DNA from: Oreocharis arfaki
Lineage: Eukaryota; Chordata; Aves; Passeriformes; Paramythiidae
Length of the DNA stretch: 64,000 nt
Direction: 5' to 3'
Assembly (NCBI GenBank): GCA_013398015.1
Contig: VZRR01011618.1
Coordinates: 248,001 to 312,000 of the forward strand
In this document: piece after piece, positions 32,581 through 45,439 of the stretch
How positions within the stretch are numbered: the stretch's first letter is position 1
Layout: each line of letters starts with the position of its first letter
Position numbers and translations under genes: made by a program
Notes under the pieces: generated by a model
Seen by the model: only the letters and a program-made list of their open reading frames with translations
Told to the model about the DNA's origin: nothing
The model's database searches: none

Positions 32581-35500
32581 TCTTATCTAAATCTTTAAGT
32601 ATTTTTTAATACTGCTGCTGCTGAGATTTTCTACAAAATGGTGCTTCTGAGCCTTGAATGATGCTTGTTTGGCTTTAATTCAGTGTTCAACACTTAAAGT
32701 CATGTTATTTAACGGCAACCTGAAAATTTTGTTTGCCAGTTGAAGGAGGTGGAGAGGGGAAGTGAGGAATCAAGTGAAGGAAGATAAATGCTACATGGAG
32801 AATGAATCACATAGGAGCTGATATTCTGAAGTATGGGCTGAGGAAGGGCATATGAGGAGGAGGGAAAAATATTCTATCATGGGAGCACAAGCTATCATCA
32901 CAAAGAGAGTGGGCTTGAGAGGGATCTGAAAAAGAGTAAAGAGGCCTGGGAAGAATAAGCAAATGTAGGAGGCAGGTTGCAACAAAAATGATGGTGCAAG
33001 TAGGAAGAGAAGCAAAGGTGAGAAGAGTGGGTAGAGCATGGGGGTGAGCCAGGACAGGAAGAACAGTCACACAGGCACAGAGCAGATCTGAACCAAATAG
33101 GCAAGATCTACCTCGTTTCAAGAGAAAAAAAGTGACAGCCATACAGCTGGGATTAACAGAGTGAAGATGGATGAGACGGGAGGTAAGACTTGATCCAGGA
33201 AGGAATAAAAAAAAAATTCCAACTCCTGGATGCAGAGGGAATGTCTGTGAGTGCAGAAAGGAAAGGATTATAATACAGTTGGTGAGACCAGAACTCTAAG
33301 GCACACACCAGAGATTGGGCACCAGGAATACCAAGGGCAACAGCATTCAGAGCAGGCTGAAGGAGCGAGAGAGGCCTGGATGCGACAGTGTAAGTGGGTC
33401 CTGGAGCAGACTAAGTCAGGAAAGGGTAAATGGAACTGTCACTTCTACAGATCATACAGGCAGAAAGTTTGGTGTTTCTCTTTCTCAGGCCTTGGTTTTG
33501 GCTGATGCTGGGCAAAATGACAACACTATCACCCCATTTTTTTGACAACAGACAGAGATGCCGCACTGGCTTAGTGGGGACCTGAGCCACTGAAGTGTGA
33601 AAGGACTGTCACACTGATGATTCTGCTCCGGTGCTTTTGACTCCTTTGAATCCCAAAAATATCTGGAGCAACAATGGAATTCAGCTCCAAAACACAGGGT
33701 GCCCAGAACAGCTTAGAGCATTCCTTTCCTTAAAATGAAGTGACACGCAGTTGGAAAACTTGGTATAGATGGAAAAGAGAAACAAAAGCTCACTAAGCAT
33801 GAAACATTACAGGATTCCATCTTATGAACAGAACAGGCTGATATTTTTTTTTCCATTCTTTCTTTCAAATCTATCTCAAAATCTCTGTAACATTTATTTC
33901 TAATAAAGAAGTTCACACCTGAGTGTCAGCTCTTAGTCAGTGAGGGAGCTACAAAACATCTCGTACCTTCATGCAGGCAGCTAATGCTCTTTAAAGATTC
34001 TGCTAGTGCTATAAACCTGGAATGGGACACTCAAATGAGTTGTAAATAACAGTGAAATGAGCTGCTGTGAAGGCTGGCTCCTGTTTCCTCCTAAACTCAT
34101 GCTCAGGGATGGCTGCGAACAGCCAGAAGAGCCAGCAAGAGAAACCAAGGCTGAAAATTTTAATTAGCAGGTGAAATGGAGCCAAAGAAGTTGATGGGGG
34201 AAAATTAGATAACCAGCAGGTGAAGACTTTAGTGATCATGGGTTTTTTTGAAATATAACAAGTGGCATACAAGATCCAATTTATACTGTACTGTGGGAAG
34301 CCCCTTAATCCCTCCCAGGACTGTCTTGGTGTAGGAACCACGTCACTCTAAGACTACAGAACATGGGTTCTGTCTAGCATTGCACATCGTAGGAAAAGAA
34401 ACAATACACGCAAGGGAAGGAGCTGGACACTTCTGGGAAAGGGAGACAGAAGTTCCTTTTGAGGTAACCGACAAATGTTGCTGGACATGTATTGGCTGAG
34501 ATCATTCCTGTTCTCAGTCATAGCATTTTATAGAGGCCTACAGGTGAATTTGATAACCTCTCTACAAAAGCTTTAAGGGAAAAATATGCAGAAAGATTCT
34601 GCATGGCAGTAATTAATTTTTTTAGGGGTTGCAACTCAGTGCATTTTACCATTTGGTTTTTATTCATTTACTCAGCATTTTGCTGCACATTCGCATTCAC
34701 CCAAATAATGGTTAATAAGCCTTTAAATTACTATTCCTGAAGCAAGGAACGAAGTACACTTGACAGATCTTCCCGAGGATATAACTCTGGAGCAAGACAG
34801 TGCTTCGTATGAATAATATACTCAGCGTGGTGCCAGCACTGCTGCTGGTATCTGCCAGCCCTCAGCCCCCCAGCCTCACTCCCGATTTCCTCGCAGCGGA
34901 TCAGCTACCACATTCACATTCCATGAAATCTCCTGAGTTACCTGGCTGGCTGCACAAATTCAATGGAAGTCAGTATCATATAGAAAGACCAACCATAAAA
35001 TCCCAAAGATCCCATCCCATTTTGGAACGTGCAGTGGCTTGGTAAAGGAATAAAACATATCAGGCATCAGAGTTAGACACGTTTCCTAAATAAAGGATGG
35101 GCTGTCATTTTGTGGTGTTATGCTGTTAGGGCATAACAGCCTCCCATAGGGACAACCAGGCTCTCTCATGTTTCTGTTATGTCTGTTTCCAGGTGTTGCC
35201 ATAGTTTAGATTTCATAACTTACCCCAGAGTGTAAATATCAGTCAATATAATGAGATTAAGGCAAGAAAGAACAGGCAGCACATGCAATGAGCCTGTGGG
35301 TTTGTACCCAAATTCACATCTGCCAAACCTGCCGTGACTCCAATACAACACAAAAGCTGCCTGTGAGGCTTAGAAGTCCCTAAAAGTCCCAAATGAACGC
35401 AGCTGGTCTGCCCTGCCAAAGAAATAGGCAGGTGGCTTCTCTCAAAAGAAAGTATTTTTCCTGAAGACAAAACGCAACAACAGTTGACAGATTTTACTGA

Positions 35501-35862
35501 AGTACAAGATCACTAATGCCTAAATAGATGGAAATAAGTGTTGTTTGTGCAGTAATCATTAATCCTGAAGTCTGTCTGGACTCCAAACCTCTGTCAAGAA
35601 GCAAAGATTATAGAAAAGCTCAAAAACCAGGAGGGCTAAAAAACAGATGGGCACAGTGTAAGTTTAGGAAGGAGTGCCAGAGGAATGGGTTATGTGATCT
35701 ATGGCACAAATTTCAATATCTGGGGAGAACGGACGGAGCAGGGAAGTTTCCAAAGAACAAAAGACAGACACTTCCTAAACAAAACAAAAGGGCAAATTAC
35801 TCATTTGCCACTTGAGAATTTTTAAAAATCCTAATACTTTGTCTGCATTATTAATTAGAAAG

Positions 35863-35877
35863 GAGAGAGAGAGAGAG
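35863..35877. repeat. (GA)n microsatellite
   Basis: Seven to eight perfect GA units on the plus strand, followed by cagcaggg. Short simple repeat inside intron 3-4. Confidence 0.85.
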
Positions 35878-38800
35878 CAGCAGGGAAAATTAACAGTACC
35901 CAAAGAAAATGTTCAGTACCCAAAGTGGATGGAATGAGTCAACATGAGATGTAACTGCTCTCTGAGGCTGAGCTCTAATGTGCAGCCTTCCCTAAAGCTG
36001 TTGGAAGCAGATGGGCTCCCACAGCTGCATCCCTCCGGCTTCCACTAGAGAGATGCAAATCTTCCTCTCACCAGAGTTGCCAGGGAAGGGACCTCATCTC
36101 AAGGGATTCCCTGGAGCACAAGAACCAACAGACTCAAATAACAGACAAGAGAAGGAAAAATTGGAAACTTGGTGCTCGACAAGGCAGAGGCAGCCATGAA
36201 GAGAAAGGTGTTCAAGTTTGGAAGGAGGAAGAGGGGGGCCCACTTTCTGCAGGCAGTTTGTGTGAGCACAGGGAGGATTAACGCAGCTGCAGCAGGTAGA
36301 GGTCTTTCACTAAGGATGTGTTCAATATGGCACTGCTCTTTGGACAGATGGAAGGCGGCTTATCTAGACTAGAAAAGGAGAAATTCATTTGACAATCAAT
36401 CATACTGGTACACATTTTTTCACTATTCTTAATCTATGCAGGATCTAGGCTATTATGGAAAATTAAAACCTAAATACATTGCCAGTCATAGCTCAAGCTA
36501 CTTGTCTTTAGTAGAAAAAAATACTTAATTTCCTATTTTAAATGTCATCATCTTTTTCCCTCAATAGCTTGGAATAGTCAACCATCAGAAATACTACATG
36601 CTTTTATATTACGGTGATGAAAAAATCTTTTTGTTTCACAACAATGGCATGAGATAATTCTGTTAATTCTTGTAACCGTTTCCTACTGACTTGGAATCTT
36701 TATTACACAGCTGAGGCAACTGACTGAAATCTACTTTCTAAGCAGCATTAGTGTGTCAATTTGAGCTGATTCAGCTGTTGTTTGAAATGCATAGCATACA
36801 TGTGTTACTTAACATTTTATTTTAAACTGCCTTTATTATCCATCAAACTGTCTTTCTTCTTTAAGCACTAACTGTACTTACAGAATTTAAGATCCTGACC
36901 TGGATATATTTTTCACTGTGTTTTCAGTAGAAATTGTCACAATTATGCTAAAACAAAAAATATTTTTCCAAGAGAGGGAACTTTCTAAATAAAATCATCA
37001 GCCCATAGACTCTCTATGAAACATGCTCTCAGATTTCCCTGTAATATTAATCTTGCAGAGGGAATTCAGATGTTCATATGATAAAAAATAGCAAATCTAC
37101 AGTGACAACGAAGTGGTGATTTTCTTTAAAATGCTTTCTAGCTAATCTGATTTTAGAAGACTCTGAAGCACATTTTCCATTTTAAATATCTTAATGTATC
37201 ACAGCCACTCCATTCTGTGAATATAGAGAAGTAGGATCCATGCAGAAACAAATCAGAGGTATCCACAAGGCATTCCCATTTTGGTATCCCATGTGGAGGT
37301 GAATACTGTAAGTTACACCCTCTCCTGATGCCTTGGCTGCCCCATCACTAAAGTAATGCCTGGTGGTGACACTTTTGACTGAAAGACTATTTACAAAGAA
37401 AAATAATTTGAGCACAGTAATTTAATTTTTTAAAAAGATTTTTACTTAAATCAGCACAATTATAGGTTCAGACCTTGAATCTGCAGTGAAACAGGCTGAG
37501 ACCTTAATGAATAAGTCTCATGGGTTCACCACATACTGTCTACAAACACATTTGGGCATTCCAGAAGCACATATGGCTTGCCTCTTTTTTCTTTTTCTTC
37601 ATTTTCAAAAACACAGGTGCGAAAACACATTTATAGATATGTTCAAGTACAGCATTCACACCCATTTACATCTTTAGAGTAAAACTCTCAATTATTCAGC
37701 ATCTGCCACACCACATATATCAGAGTATCTTCTATTTAAACATAGCAGGTAACGTACTTTGCTGGAACAGCAGTATCTGACATGGAATAAATACATTTAT
37801 ATTTACACACACATACAAAGAATGCTGCCTCTCAGTAGCAAGGAGGCTGCATATAACTGGTAAGTAAATGAAACTATTCTAATTTATGTAACTAGCAAGC
37901 ACTGTAGGACAGACTGAAGTGAAATATCTCTCTGTGCAGTCACAGCAGAAAAGCTCAGATACTCCTCACTGATTCCTACCTCTGGCATTCAGCTATAGAA
38001 CAGGACACTTTTTAGGAAATGGGACACCTGTTTCCTGCCTTTTATTCTGCTATAATTCATCATGCCATGCCTTAAACACAAAATGTAACACAGCATTCTA
38101 AACCTCCCATTAGTATAGCACCCACCCTGAGATTACCTAGAGATTTACAAACAATACCTTCAGGAAGATATCATCCTCAAACACTCACAGGTGCTCCCTG
38201 AAGTGAACAAGCACCAGGGGGATACAGCAGGAGGAACACATCTCAGGAAAGGACACAAATCCTTTCAGACTGACACGAGTCTCATAGATTTTGTGTACAA
38301 GTTAATATACATTTTGTTCTTTTTTCATCATGTCCTATCAGAACTGCAGTAAGTAATTACTGAGATTGGCTGGAGTTTCTTCAAAATTTCTCAATCCAAG
38401 AATATCAATACCCAATTATCAATGTTTTGATTAATTTTTCGTCCAGTGCTTTTGATTCCAAAACAGAAGTTCAAAACAGAACTGACAGGACAAAAAATGT
38501 ACTTGAACTTTCCCCTCTAATTTTCTTTTCCTTTTTAAATAAATCCACTGTAATATTTAAAAAGCCCACCTTTTAAATATCCTTTCCTTTTATGCATAAC
38601 ATGGTTTTCACTCTGTGGTGTAAAGACAGTATGTATCTGAAGAGACAAACCTCACTAGTAAGTGACACACAACTTTCAAACCCTTGAGTGACTCATGTCA
38701 ACAGAGTTGTAACAGGCATCTCATAAAGCTTCTCTGCAAAGCAGGCAGATTCTCAGCATAGTCAGGTAAGCACCCATGCACCTATTTCAGTGCATTCTGG

Positions 38801-38983
38801 TAGTTTATCCTAAAGCATACTTTAGGTCTGACAGTCTGAATTAAAGCATGGCTGTACCTCTCTCTCTCCCTCACGGGACAGCTGAGCACAATCAAACAGC
38901 TCGAGATGTACCCTCACAGGGTATGTTCACATGTCCTCTCTCCCGTACCTCCCCCCTGCTCAGGTCATGCAGGCAGCTCTTAC

Positions 38984-39158
38984 CTCAATGGTGTACTGCT
39001 CAAAAATCCGGAGCTGAAGGAAAATGTCTAGCTTAATCTTCCTCTCATGGAAGAGCTCTTCCATCTGTACCTGGGCCTCGTCGAGCTGCTGAAGGACGGA
39101 TTCGATGTGGCTGATGGAGCTGTTGTGGGGGGTCTTGTTGTTGGAAACGGCTGAGTCC
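38984..39158 (-). CDS. KALRN: KALRN window exon 3: spectrin repeat 5, distal part
   Basis: 175 bp, phase 2 in, phase 0 out. With the split codon it encodes 59 residues, from RDSAVSNNKTPHNSSISHIE through LFHERKIKLDIFLQLRIF to EQYTIE. The KLDIFLQLRIFEQ motif is the typical last helix that runs into the next spectrin repeat. The acceptor is ttgctacag before GGACTC and the donor is GAG/GTAAGAG. CpG content is higher than in the flanking intron, as expected of coding sequence. Confidence 0.96.
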
Positions 39159-41113
39159 CTGTAGCAAGGCAGAGAGCAGGGTTAAAGCTGAGCTGTGAAG
39201 CAGGCAAAAGAGCAAGAACTACACATCTGTGATTCTGCGTGCTGCTGAGGAGAAAACCCAAGCACAAAGGGCTGAGGGAAGGTGTGTGCAACACTCATCT
39301 CCTCTACTCGCTGGAATCCTGCGGCTCCTGAGCTCAGCACAAAGTTTGAACAGGGGGATCATCCTTTCTTGTGTGGTGACCTTGCACACTTGGGAGGGGC
39401 AGGAGAGGAGATGGCACATCACTCTCAATGGCTCTCTTGAGGAGACTGGCTGGCAATCACCTTTAATTGCTACAGGGTCACCTGCTCCTGCCAATACATC
39501 AAGCTCAGAGATGCTATTCAGCCACCTGAACCTTCACAAGTTAATTTCTTGCATTTGCCTTATTACTTACAAACTACTTGAATCAGAATTACGAGTATTT
39601 TATGGCTTGGGACGCCTTGATATCCTCTGGAATACGTAGTACAGCGATACACAATCCAGTGCAAAGAAACCCCCCCACACCTTTCCAACACTCCAAGAGA
39701 GATCCTGACTTGTCTTTTCACTGGGAGAAGTGAAATGAGATGTGACTGTGACAGGTCAGATACTGCTGCAGTTACATTTTCCATTTACAGGCAGCAGAAG
39801 GGAGCAGATCCTTTAACTGGTGGGCCAGGACCAAAGGGGAATTTGCTGTACATGAAAGAAGTCTTAGCACAGGCACAGGACTGTCCTGACAGTTCCTTTT
39901 CTATTTGTACTTTCATGTATGTTAATAGGTTCACCTACAGCCTGCTGTATCTTCAGAATTTTTTTTTCAGTGACTCTTTTATGGATAAATACCATTTGCA
40001 GACATAAAGAACTGAAATTCATCCTCAAATGTTCCACATAAGGTCCCTCAACTTTCAGGAGGACTAGAAAGGAAACTCTGAAGCCAAAACTTAATCTTGG
40101 CTTTGGCACACCAGCTAAAACAAGATTCAGATAAAACGGTTTTCTCCATCCAACCTGCTCAAAGGTGTGTGATAGCAGCTGCACTATTTGGTATATTTAA
40201 ACTAAGACAACAGAAAACTTTATCAAATACACTATTGGAAAAACCTGTGCAAATTGTCATCACGCAGGGTCAGACCAAACCAATATGCAGTCAACTTTAA
40301 TATTAACACTGTCATGGAGCATAATGGAGAAAAAACCAAGCATAATCTTTAGCAGATGCTTTTAAAACTGACCTAGGCACCTACACAGGGTCACCTTAGT
40401 AGTGTTTAAAGCACACCTTTCAGGTTCTAAGGCAACAAAACACACACATTAATCTGTTTTCATTACGTGCCTTGAAGGAAAGAACAAGTGTTTGCCTGAA
40501 CATATAAGTCTGAGAATAAAATTTAAAATACAGAATACTATTAACTGCACAGTAATTAGCTCTTTGGATGTGTTTCACTTCTTTTTCCTCAACTACTTGA
40601 TATTTGATACACTGAACTTCAGATGCTCCAGCACTATTCTAAAGAAAGCACTACTGATTTCCCCTGCTTATAAGGGACTATTACACCAATATTTCTCTCT
40701 CCAGGTGTTATGGTTTCTGCTCCACTCTGTTTCCACATTCTTCGTGATCACAGGATCACTCTCTGCCAGAGCTGTACAGAGGAAAGAGGAATGAAAATAA
40801 CTAGAGATTTTGAAACTACAGCTTAATCTGAGGCTGCATCCAATCAAGTTCTGTTTCCTTCAGTCAGCACCTGTCTTCTATAAAAGGACATGAAATAAAT
40901 CTTCACTCAAATGCAGGATTATTACTATTCATATATTATCTAAATTACTCAATGAATTATTCAAGACTGGTGTTGAATAATCTCTCACGGGATCTAGAGG
41001 CACACTTAGTTTCAGAATTTTTTTTCATTAAACGTTTCACTCTTCAAATGAAGCCACAGTTGCATTTCAGTTACTGATGCAATATAAAAGTTTAAGAGCA
41101 GTAACCTGGTTTG

Positions 41114-41129
41114 TTTTTTTTTTTTTTTT
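41114..41129. repeat. Poly(T) tract, 16 nt
   Basis: Sixteen consecutive T on the plus strand within intron 2-3. Mononucleotide repeat; no adjacent retroposon body seen. Confidence 0.9.
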
Positions 41130-44023
41130 AAGTCTCCTTAGATAAGGCATTGACAACCCCTAGCTAGCCTGGTTCAAGAAAGATTTCCCTACAGAAAAAA
41201 ACATTTCTGAGATTGCATGCTTCTGCCACAATACTTCTTACTCTGTCTGGCAATGACAAACTCTGGTAAAGAATAAATATAAGATCCTTACTAATCTCTG
41301 AAAGGCTATGGATTAGAGTTTAAAATTCAAGGAAATTATTGGGAAAAAAAATCCCAAAATAAACTTTGGGGAACATAAAACCGGACTCAGTACGTTGCTG
41401 CTGACTTTGTTTAAAATGATCACTGTGCTCCTAAAACCACTTTCAGTGCTTTAACCGGGAGAAAGCTCAGTGAGAAATACCCATTATCTAAAGTTCATAT
41501 GCTAAACTACTGTAAAAAAAGGCAAAATTCATAACTCTTCACTGGTTTTTTTTTTCAGCCCCTGACATTCCTGCTCTTTCACATCTCACTGTAGCAAGTC
41601 AGGGTTTTGCCTTTCACAGATGAGCAGAAGAATTGCCCCCAGCAGCACCCCTGGAGCAGTTCAAAAGGTTTGGCTTGTGTTGACTGCTGAGAACAACGAT
41701 CACCTCAGGAAAGCACTGATAAGGAAGAGTGAAAAGTGTTTCCAGTGTGAACCATGACACGTACGGAGTTGCTAGGCAGGCCTGTTTTATTCCTGAGAGT
41801 TGTGGCCTCCCTATGTAGCCACTGAGGCCCTGAAGATTGTGAAGAGCAGTCCCAGGCATGGTATTTAGTTCAGGCAGCTGAGCTTTTCATCACCTATCTG
41901 GAGGAAACACAGAGTGCTATTACACAAATGATCTTCTCTAAACCAAAATCTGTTCTCTCAATGATAAGAACAAGAAATGTAAAACTTTCCAAAACTCCAG
42001 TAATTTTATTGCTTTTAACCTGTGTTATGACATGCTTGATAAGGGCAGTGTATTTCATTCTCTTCGTTGTTGTAGTGTTTGCAATCTTCATCTATTCTTC
42101 ATGGCAGGTACAAGGTGATCCACACTGAAATGCAATCCTGTGTTAACTAAAGATTGCAGCAATTCTAGTTTTTCCTTTTTTCCCTTATCTGTGTGTTTCT
42201 TACCACTGCCAGCAGCCATGAAAGCTGTTAAGAGTGGGCACACACAGAGGCATTGGGTTTTTTTCACACTGTTCTGCTTCACTTTTTGAAAGAGTCCAGG
42301 ATCACATTACAGGCTTTGCAGTTAGTCAGAGAGTGCTCAAATCCAACACTTGAACCAGCTCATCTTGACAGTTCAGGGCTGCAAACTTTTGTGTACATTC
42401 AAGGGTTTGGCAGCTCTTCTCTCTGGCTTTCGTATTAACTCCATCAGAAACAGGGAATCACTTTGCACAAATATGTTCACCTTGTTCCACCTTGCTCGCA
42501 GCCCAGAGTACAAACCAGCCCCCAAACTCAACTCTTCTTAGTTAAACACAGCCGCCACAAAACCTGCCTTGGTAATTTGCAAACATTTGAGCAGGACACC
42601 AATTTAAAAAATAGTTTCAAAGATGAGGCCACGGTCACTTTTCAAAGACTGAAACTAAGACCTGACCTAGTCCACATTAAGAAAAAGCTGAAGTCCCACA
42701 CACCACCTCCACTGACTTTTCAGCTCCAGGTGTTGGAGAGAGTAGCTCCCTGGCCACTCTTCTCGCTTCCCTACTGACTCAGGTGCAGGCAAAAAGCCTT
42801 TAGGCCAATCTCACAACCAGAACAAGGACTCTTTGAATGTAGACATGTTCTGCTACCCCACACACCACTCCACACTCCACCTGATGGGCTTGTTCAGGGT
42901 CCCTTTCAGACTTTTCTCCAGGGGTGTTCGCACTGAAGTGATGCCATGCCAACAGCTGGCAACAGTTCTGAATAACAAAAAATCTTTAGTCCAGAATTCC
43001 ATTGCCATTTTTCTGATCTCATAGAAATGCCCTAAAATTTGCAAACAATTTCTTTGCATAGAAGGAGGTTACCATACAGACCCCTTTGACTGTCCTGCTA
43101 TAGCTGGCCATACACGCATTCTTAGCTAAAACCCCTTCCCCTCTGGCAGCTCATTTACCAAACCCAGCATGTTTCTCTCCTACTGATTTCCTCAGCAAAG
43201 ATGAATAGAAGAATCAAACCTACCTATGCCTACTCCTGATCCTTCCTCTCCAACTCTAAGATTGGCAAGCAAAACCACAGCTTGGGTCGCTCGCCCTCCT
43301 CCACGGTGCCAGCAAGTCACACACAGCAAGGGTAGGAATCACCAGTGTGGCTGCCCAGGGCCAAATGACAATCAAAACCTAGAGCAGTCCTTTCAAAACT
43401 CTCATTACCTTTTTTTCTGACCCAGCAGAGAAAACTGCATCCAGAATGATAAGAAAGAGCTTAGAGGAAAGCTCAGCACGTGGCAGTAGTAAAATACTTA
43501 AGGACTCCAGGAGGGCTCTTAAGGGCAGAGCTCTACCAGAACCCTCATTGTCCATTCTACTCTAGAGCATCTTGGGCTTTTCCTGTCAGATTCCTATCAT
43601 GGCTCATGACTTTCTGCACATCTCAGGTGGAAAGTAAAGATATCAGATTAGGAAAGCTCAGGGTGAGGAGGATGCTCACTGGGAGTAACTCTGTGGGACA
43701 GTCTGGTGAAATGCATAAAACCTGGAACATTTGCATATTGTAATGAATACAGAACATGCACACCATGCACATGTGGATAAGGGCAACCTGTAACAATACA
43801 AAGATCTAAATATTAAGTGATGCATTGGACTTGGTTCAGTGCCCAGTAACATCCCTAAAAGGCAGGAAAACTTCACTGCTGTCAAAAAAGCTAAAGGCAC
43901 AGAAAACCACTGTAACAACAAATGAGAGAGATTTCACAATTACAAATTCTGTAAAAGCTTACTCTGCATACATTCATTTGATGATACCTGCAGATTGAGA
44001 AAGAAAAAACAAAAACAACAAAC

Positions 44024-44024
44024 N
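44024..44024. other. Undetermined base (N)
   Basis: A single n interrupts an A/C-rich low-complexity run (aacaacaaacnaaattc). It marks a base-call ambiguity or a minimal join in the assembly and falls in an intron, so it does not affect the coding sequence. Confidence 1.
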
Positions 44025-44587
44025 AAATTCTTAGGGCTAGTCTCTTCATGTATTTTAAATTAGGCAAAAATGAGCTGGTTTAATTCATAGTGCTAGTAGA
44101 ACCAGCAGTATAAGAGCCTCTTTGACACTATGAATAAACCCCACATACACAAAGATAAATAGAAGGGTGCTGCATGCAAAATGAAACAGTGAAGACTGTT
44201 AGACACGTGTGTATTTTATTAAGAGGAATACACTTAGCCTACATCAGGAATAACCACATAAATCAGGACGCCTCAGCTCACAACCATTTAACAATCTTCT
44301 ATAAATACCAACTAAAAATATTCACTTCAAACACATTTGGTTCAATTCACTTCCCAGTGCCTATAAATAATCTCTCTGTCAAACAGGAAACCCATGCTGA
44401 TCCACAGACTACTCTAAGAAGTGCACACAAATCACTCCTTGTAATTTCAATAAAACACTCAAAGGATCTGAAGAATTATAAATAAGCAAAGAATTAACAA
44501 ACTCTCCCAACTGATCCCTATTTAGGCACCCCTAAAGCACAGCATGCATCACGTTTCTCAACACCTGTACCCCAGGTGGATGCTTAC

Positions 44588-44757
44588 CTGAGCTGCTGGA
44601 TTAGATCTTCCCCTTCTTTAATAACATTGAGGGTAGCGTCCAGGGTGGCTGTTTGCTGCTGCTGAAACTGCTTGATAAGCTCCTGAACCGCATCCACAGA
44701 GTCAGCACAGACATCCTCTAAGAGCTCCTTCTGCAGATCTTCCATCCATGTCCACAG
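44588..44757 (-). CDS. KALRN: KALRN window exon 2: start of spectrin repeat 5
   Basis: 170 bp, entering in phase 0 and leaving in phase 2. The translation begins LWTWMEDLQKELLEDVCADS and ends EGEDLIQQLR, with the split last codon (AG/G) completed by the next exon. The leading tryptophans mark helix A of spectrin repeat 5. The acceptor cccttcttcccag is strong and the donor AG/GTAAGCA is near consensus. The sequence has Leu (CTC) where I recall a second Met in mammalian kalirin (EMLED), so only the Met of WTWMED is available as an internal start in this exon. Confidence 0.96.
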
Positions 44758-45439
44758 CTGGGAAGAAGGGGAGGGAAATATAAATCAGAGAGGGATTGAG
44801 ATTTAACCCTTTTGCTCTCTAATTCCAGATCAATAGGCATTAACTAGGGCTGCATGTTTCACAGGGAAACTGACCTAAAATTTCTAAACCCAAAAAGATA
44901 TACTTGTTACTGATTCCATTTAAAGCAAGAAAGTAAGATAAATATAATATCAGACAGTTTTATAAAAAATATTTTCAATTTCTGTTTATTATACAATAAC
45001 TAATTATTTATTCTGATTAACTCATTACATGAGTAACAAATTAAAATCCCCTACAGCTGTGATAACCTAACCCTTTCAGGAGCTGAGCACTATAAGCTGC
45101 TATTAATTTCACATGCAACTGAAGCCTGTTGCAGGACAGACCTACAATCTTTGGTATATGTGTATGGTACCAACTGAAGTCTAGCTGTGCCTGCTCAGCT
45201 ATGTCTTCCCAGGGGTTGGGGGTTTGGGGTTTTTTTTTTATTTCCAGCACTTAAACCCCCTCCTCAAAACGCACTCAGACTCTGCACTTTAACTCTGGGA
45301 AAATCCAAACATAGGAAACAGCAATATCACCAATCAACCGCATGCAGATCCATTAATTTTGAATAGTCCTGACTACCAGTTTTAAAGCCACAATCACAGC
45401 AACAAATCATTGCAAGTGCTTAGATGAGAATTTCCAGCC

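Larger units (their letters stand above)
28526..38983 (-). other. KALRN: KALRN intron 3-4 (10.5 kb)
   Basis: Phase 0 intron. It holds a strand-asymmetric purine-rich block on the plus strand from about 32.74 to 33.26 kb, an (AG)n microsatellite at 35863-35877, and an 18-bp tandem duplication (tacatctctaataatta unit) at 32546-32580. The minus-strand open frames near 32.8 to 33.1 kb are rich in Leu, Pro and Ser because of the purine/pyrimidine skew and are not credible genes. Confidence 0.85.
39159..44587 (-). other. KALRN: KALRN intron 2-3 (5.4 kb)
   Basis: Phase 2 intron within spectrin repeat 5. It contains the single ambiguous base at 44024, a 16-T tract at 41114-41129 and an A/C-rich low-complexity stretch near 44005-44026. 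Several short open frames occur, one with a run of hydrophobic residues (plus strand, 41928-42128), but none has splice support or homology I recognise. Confidence 0.85.

Noticed and set aside
32807..33142. 111-residue minus-strand frame
   Set aside because: Composition (Leu, Pro, Ser, Cys) follows directly from the purine-rich plus strand; overlapping frames are equally open.
34800..35045. Plus-strand 81-residue frame with a signal-peptide-like start (NNILSVVPALLLVSASP)
   Set aside because: The hydrophobic start is short and the remainder has no recognised domain or cysteine pattern. No splice or promoter support.
39229..39639. 136-residue plus-strand open frame beside exon 3
   Set aside because: No domain, and several overlapping frames on both strands. 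It lies in KALRN intron sequence.
41928..42128. Plus-strand 66-residue frame with a hydrophobic segment
   Set aside because: Valine/isoleucine/leucine run arises from T-rich sequence; no homology or transcript signals.
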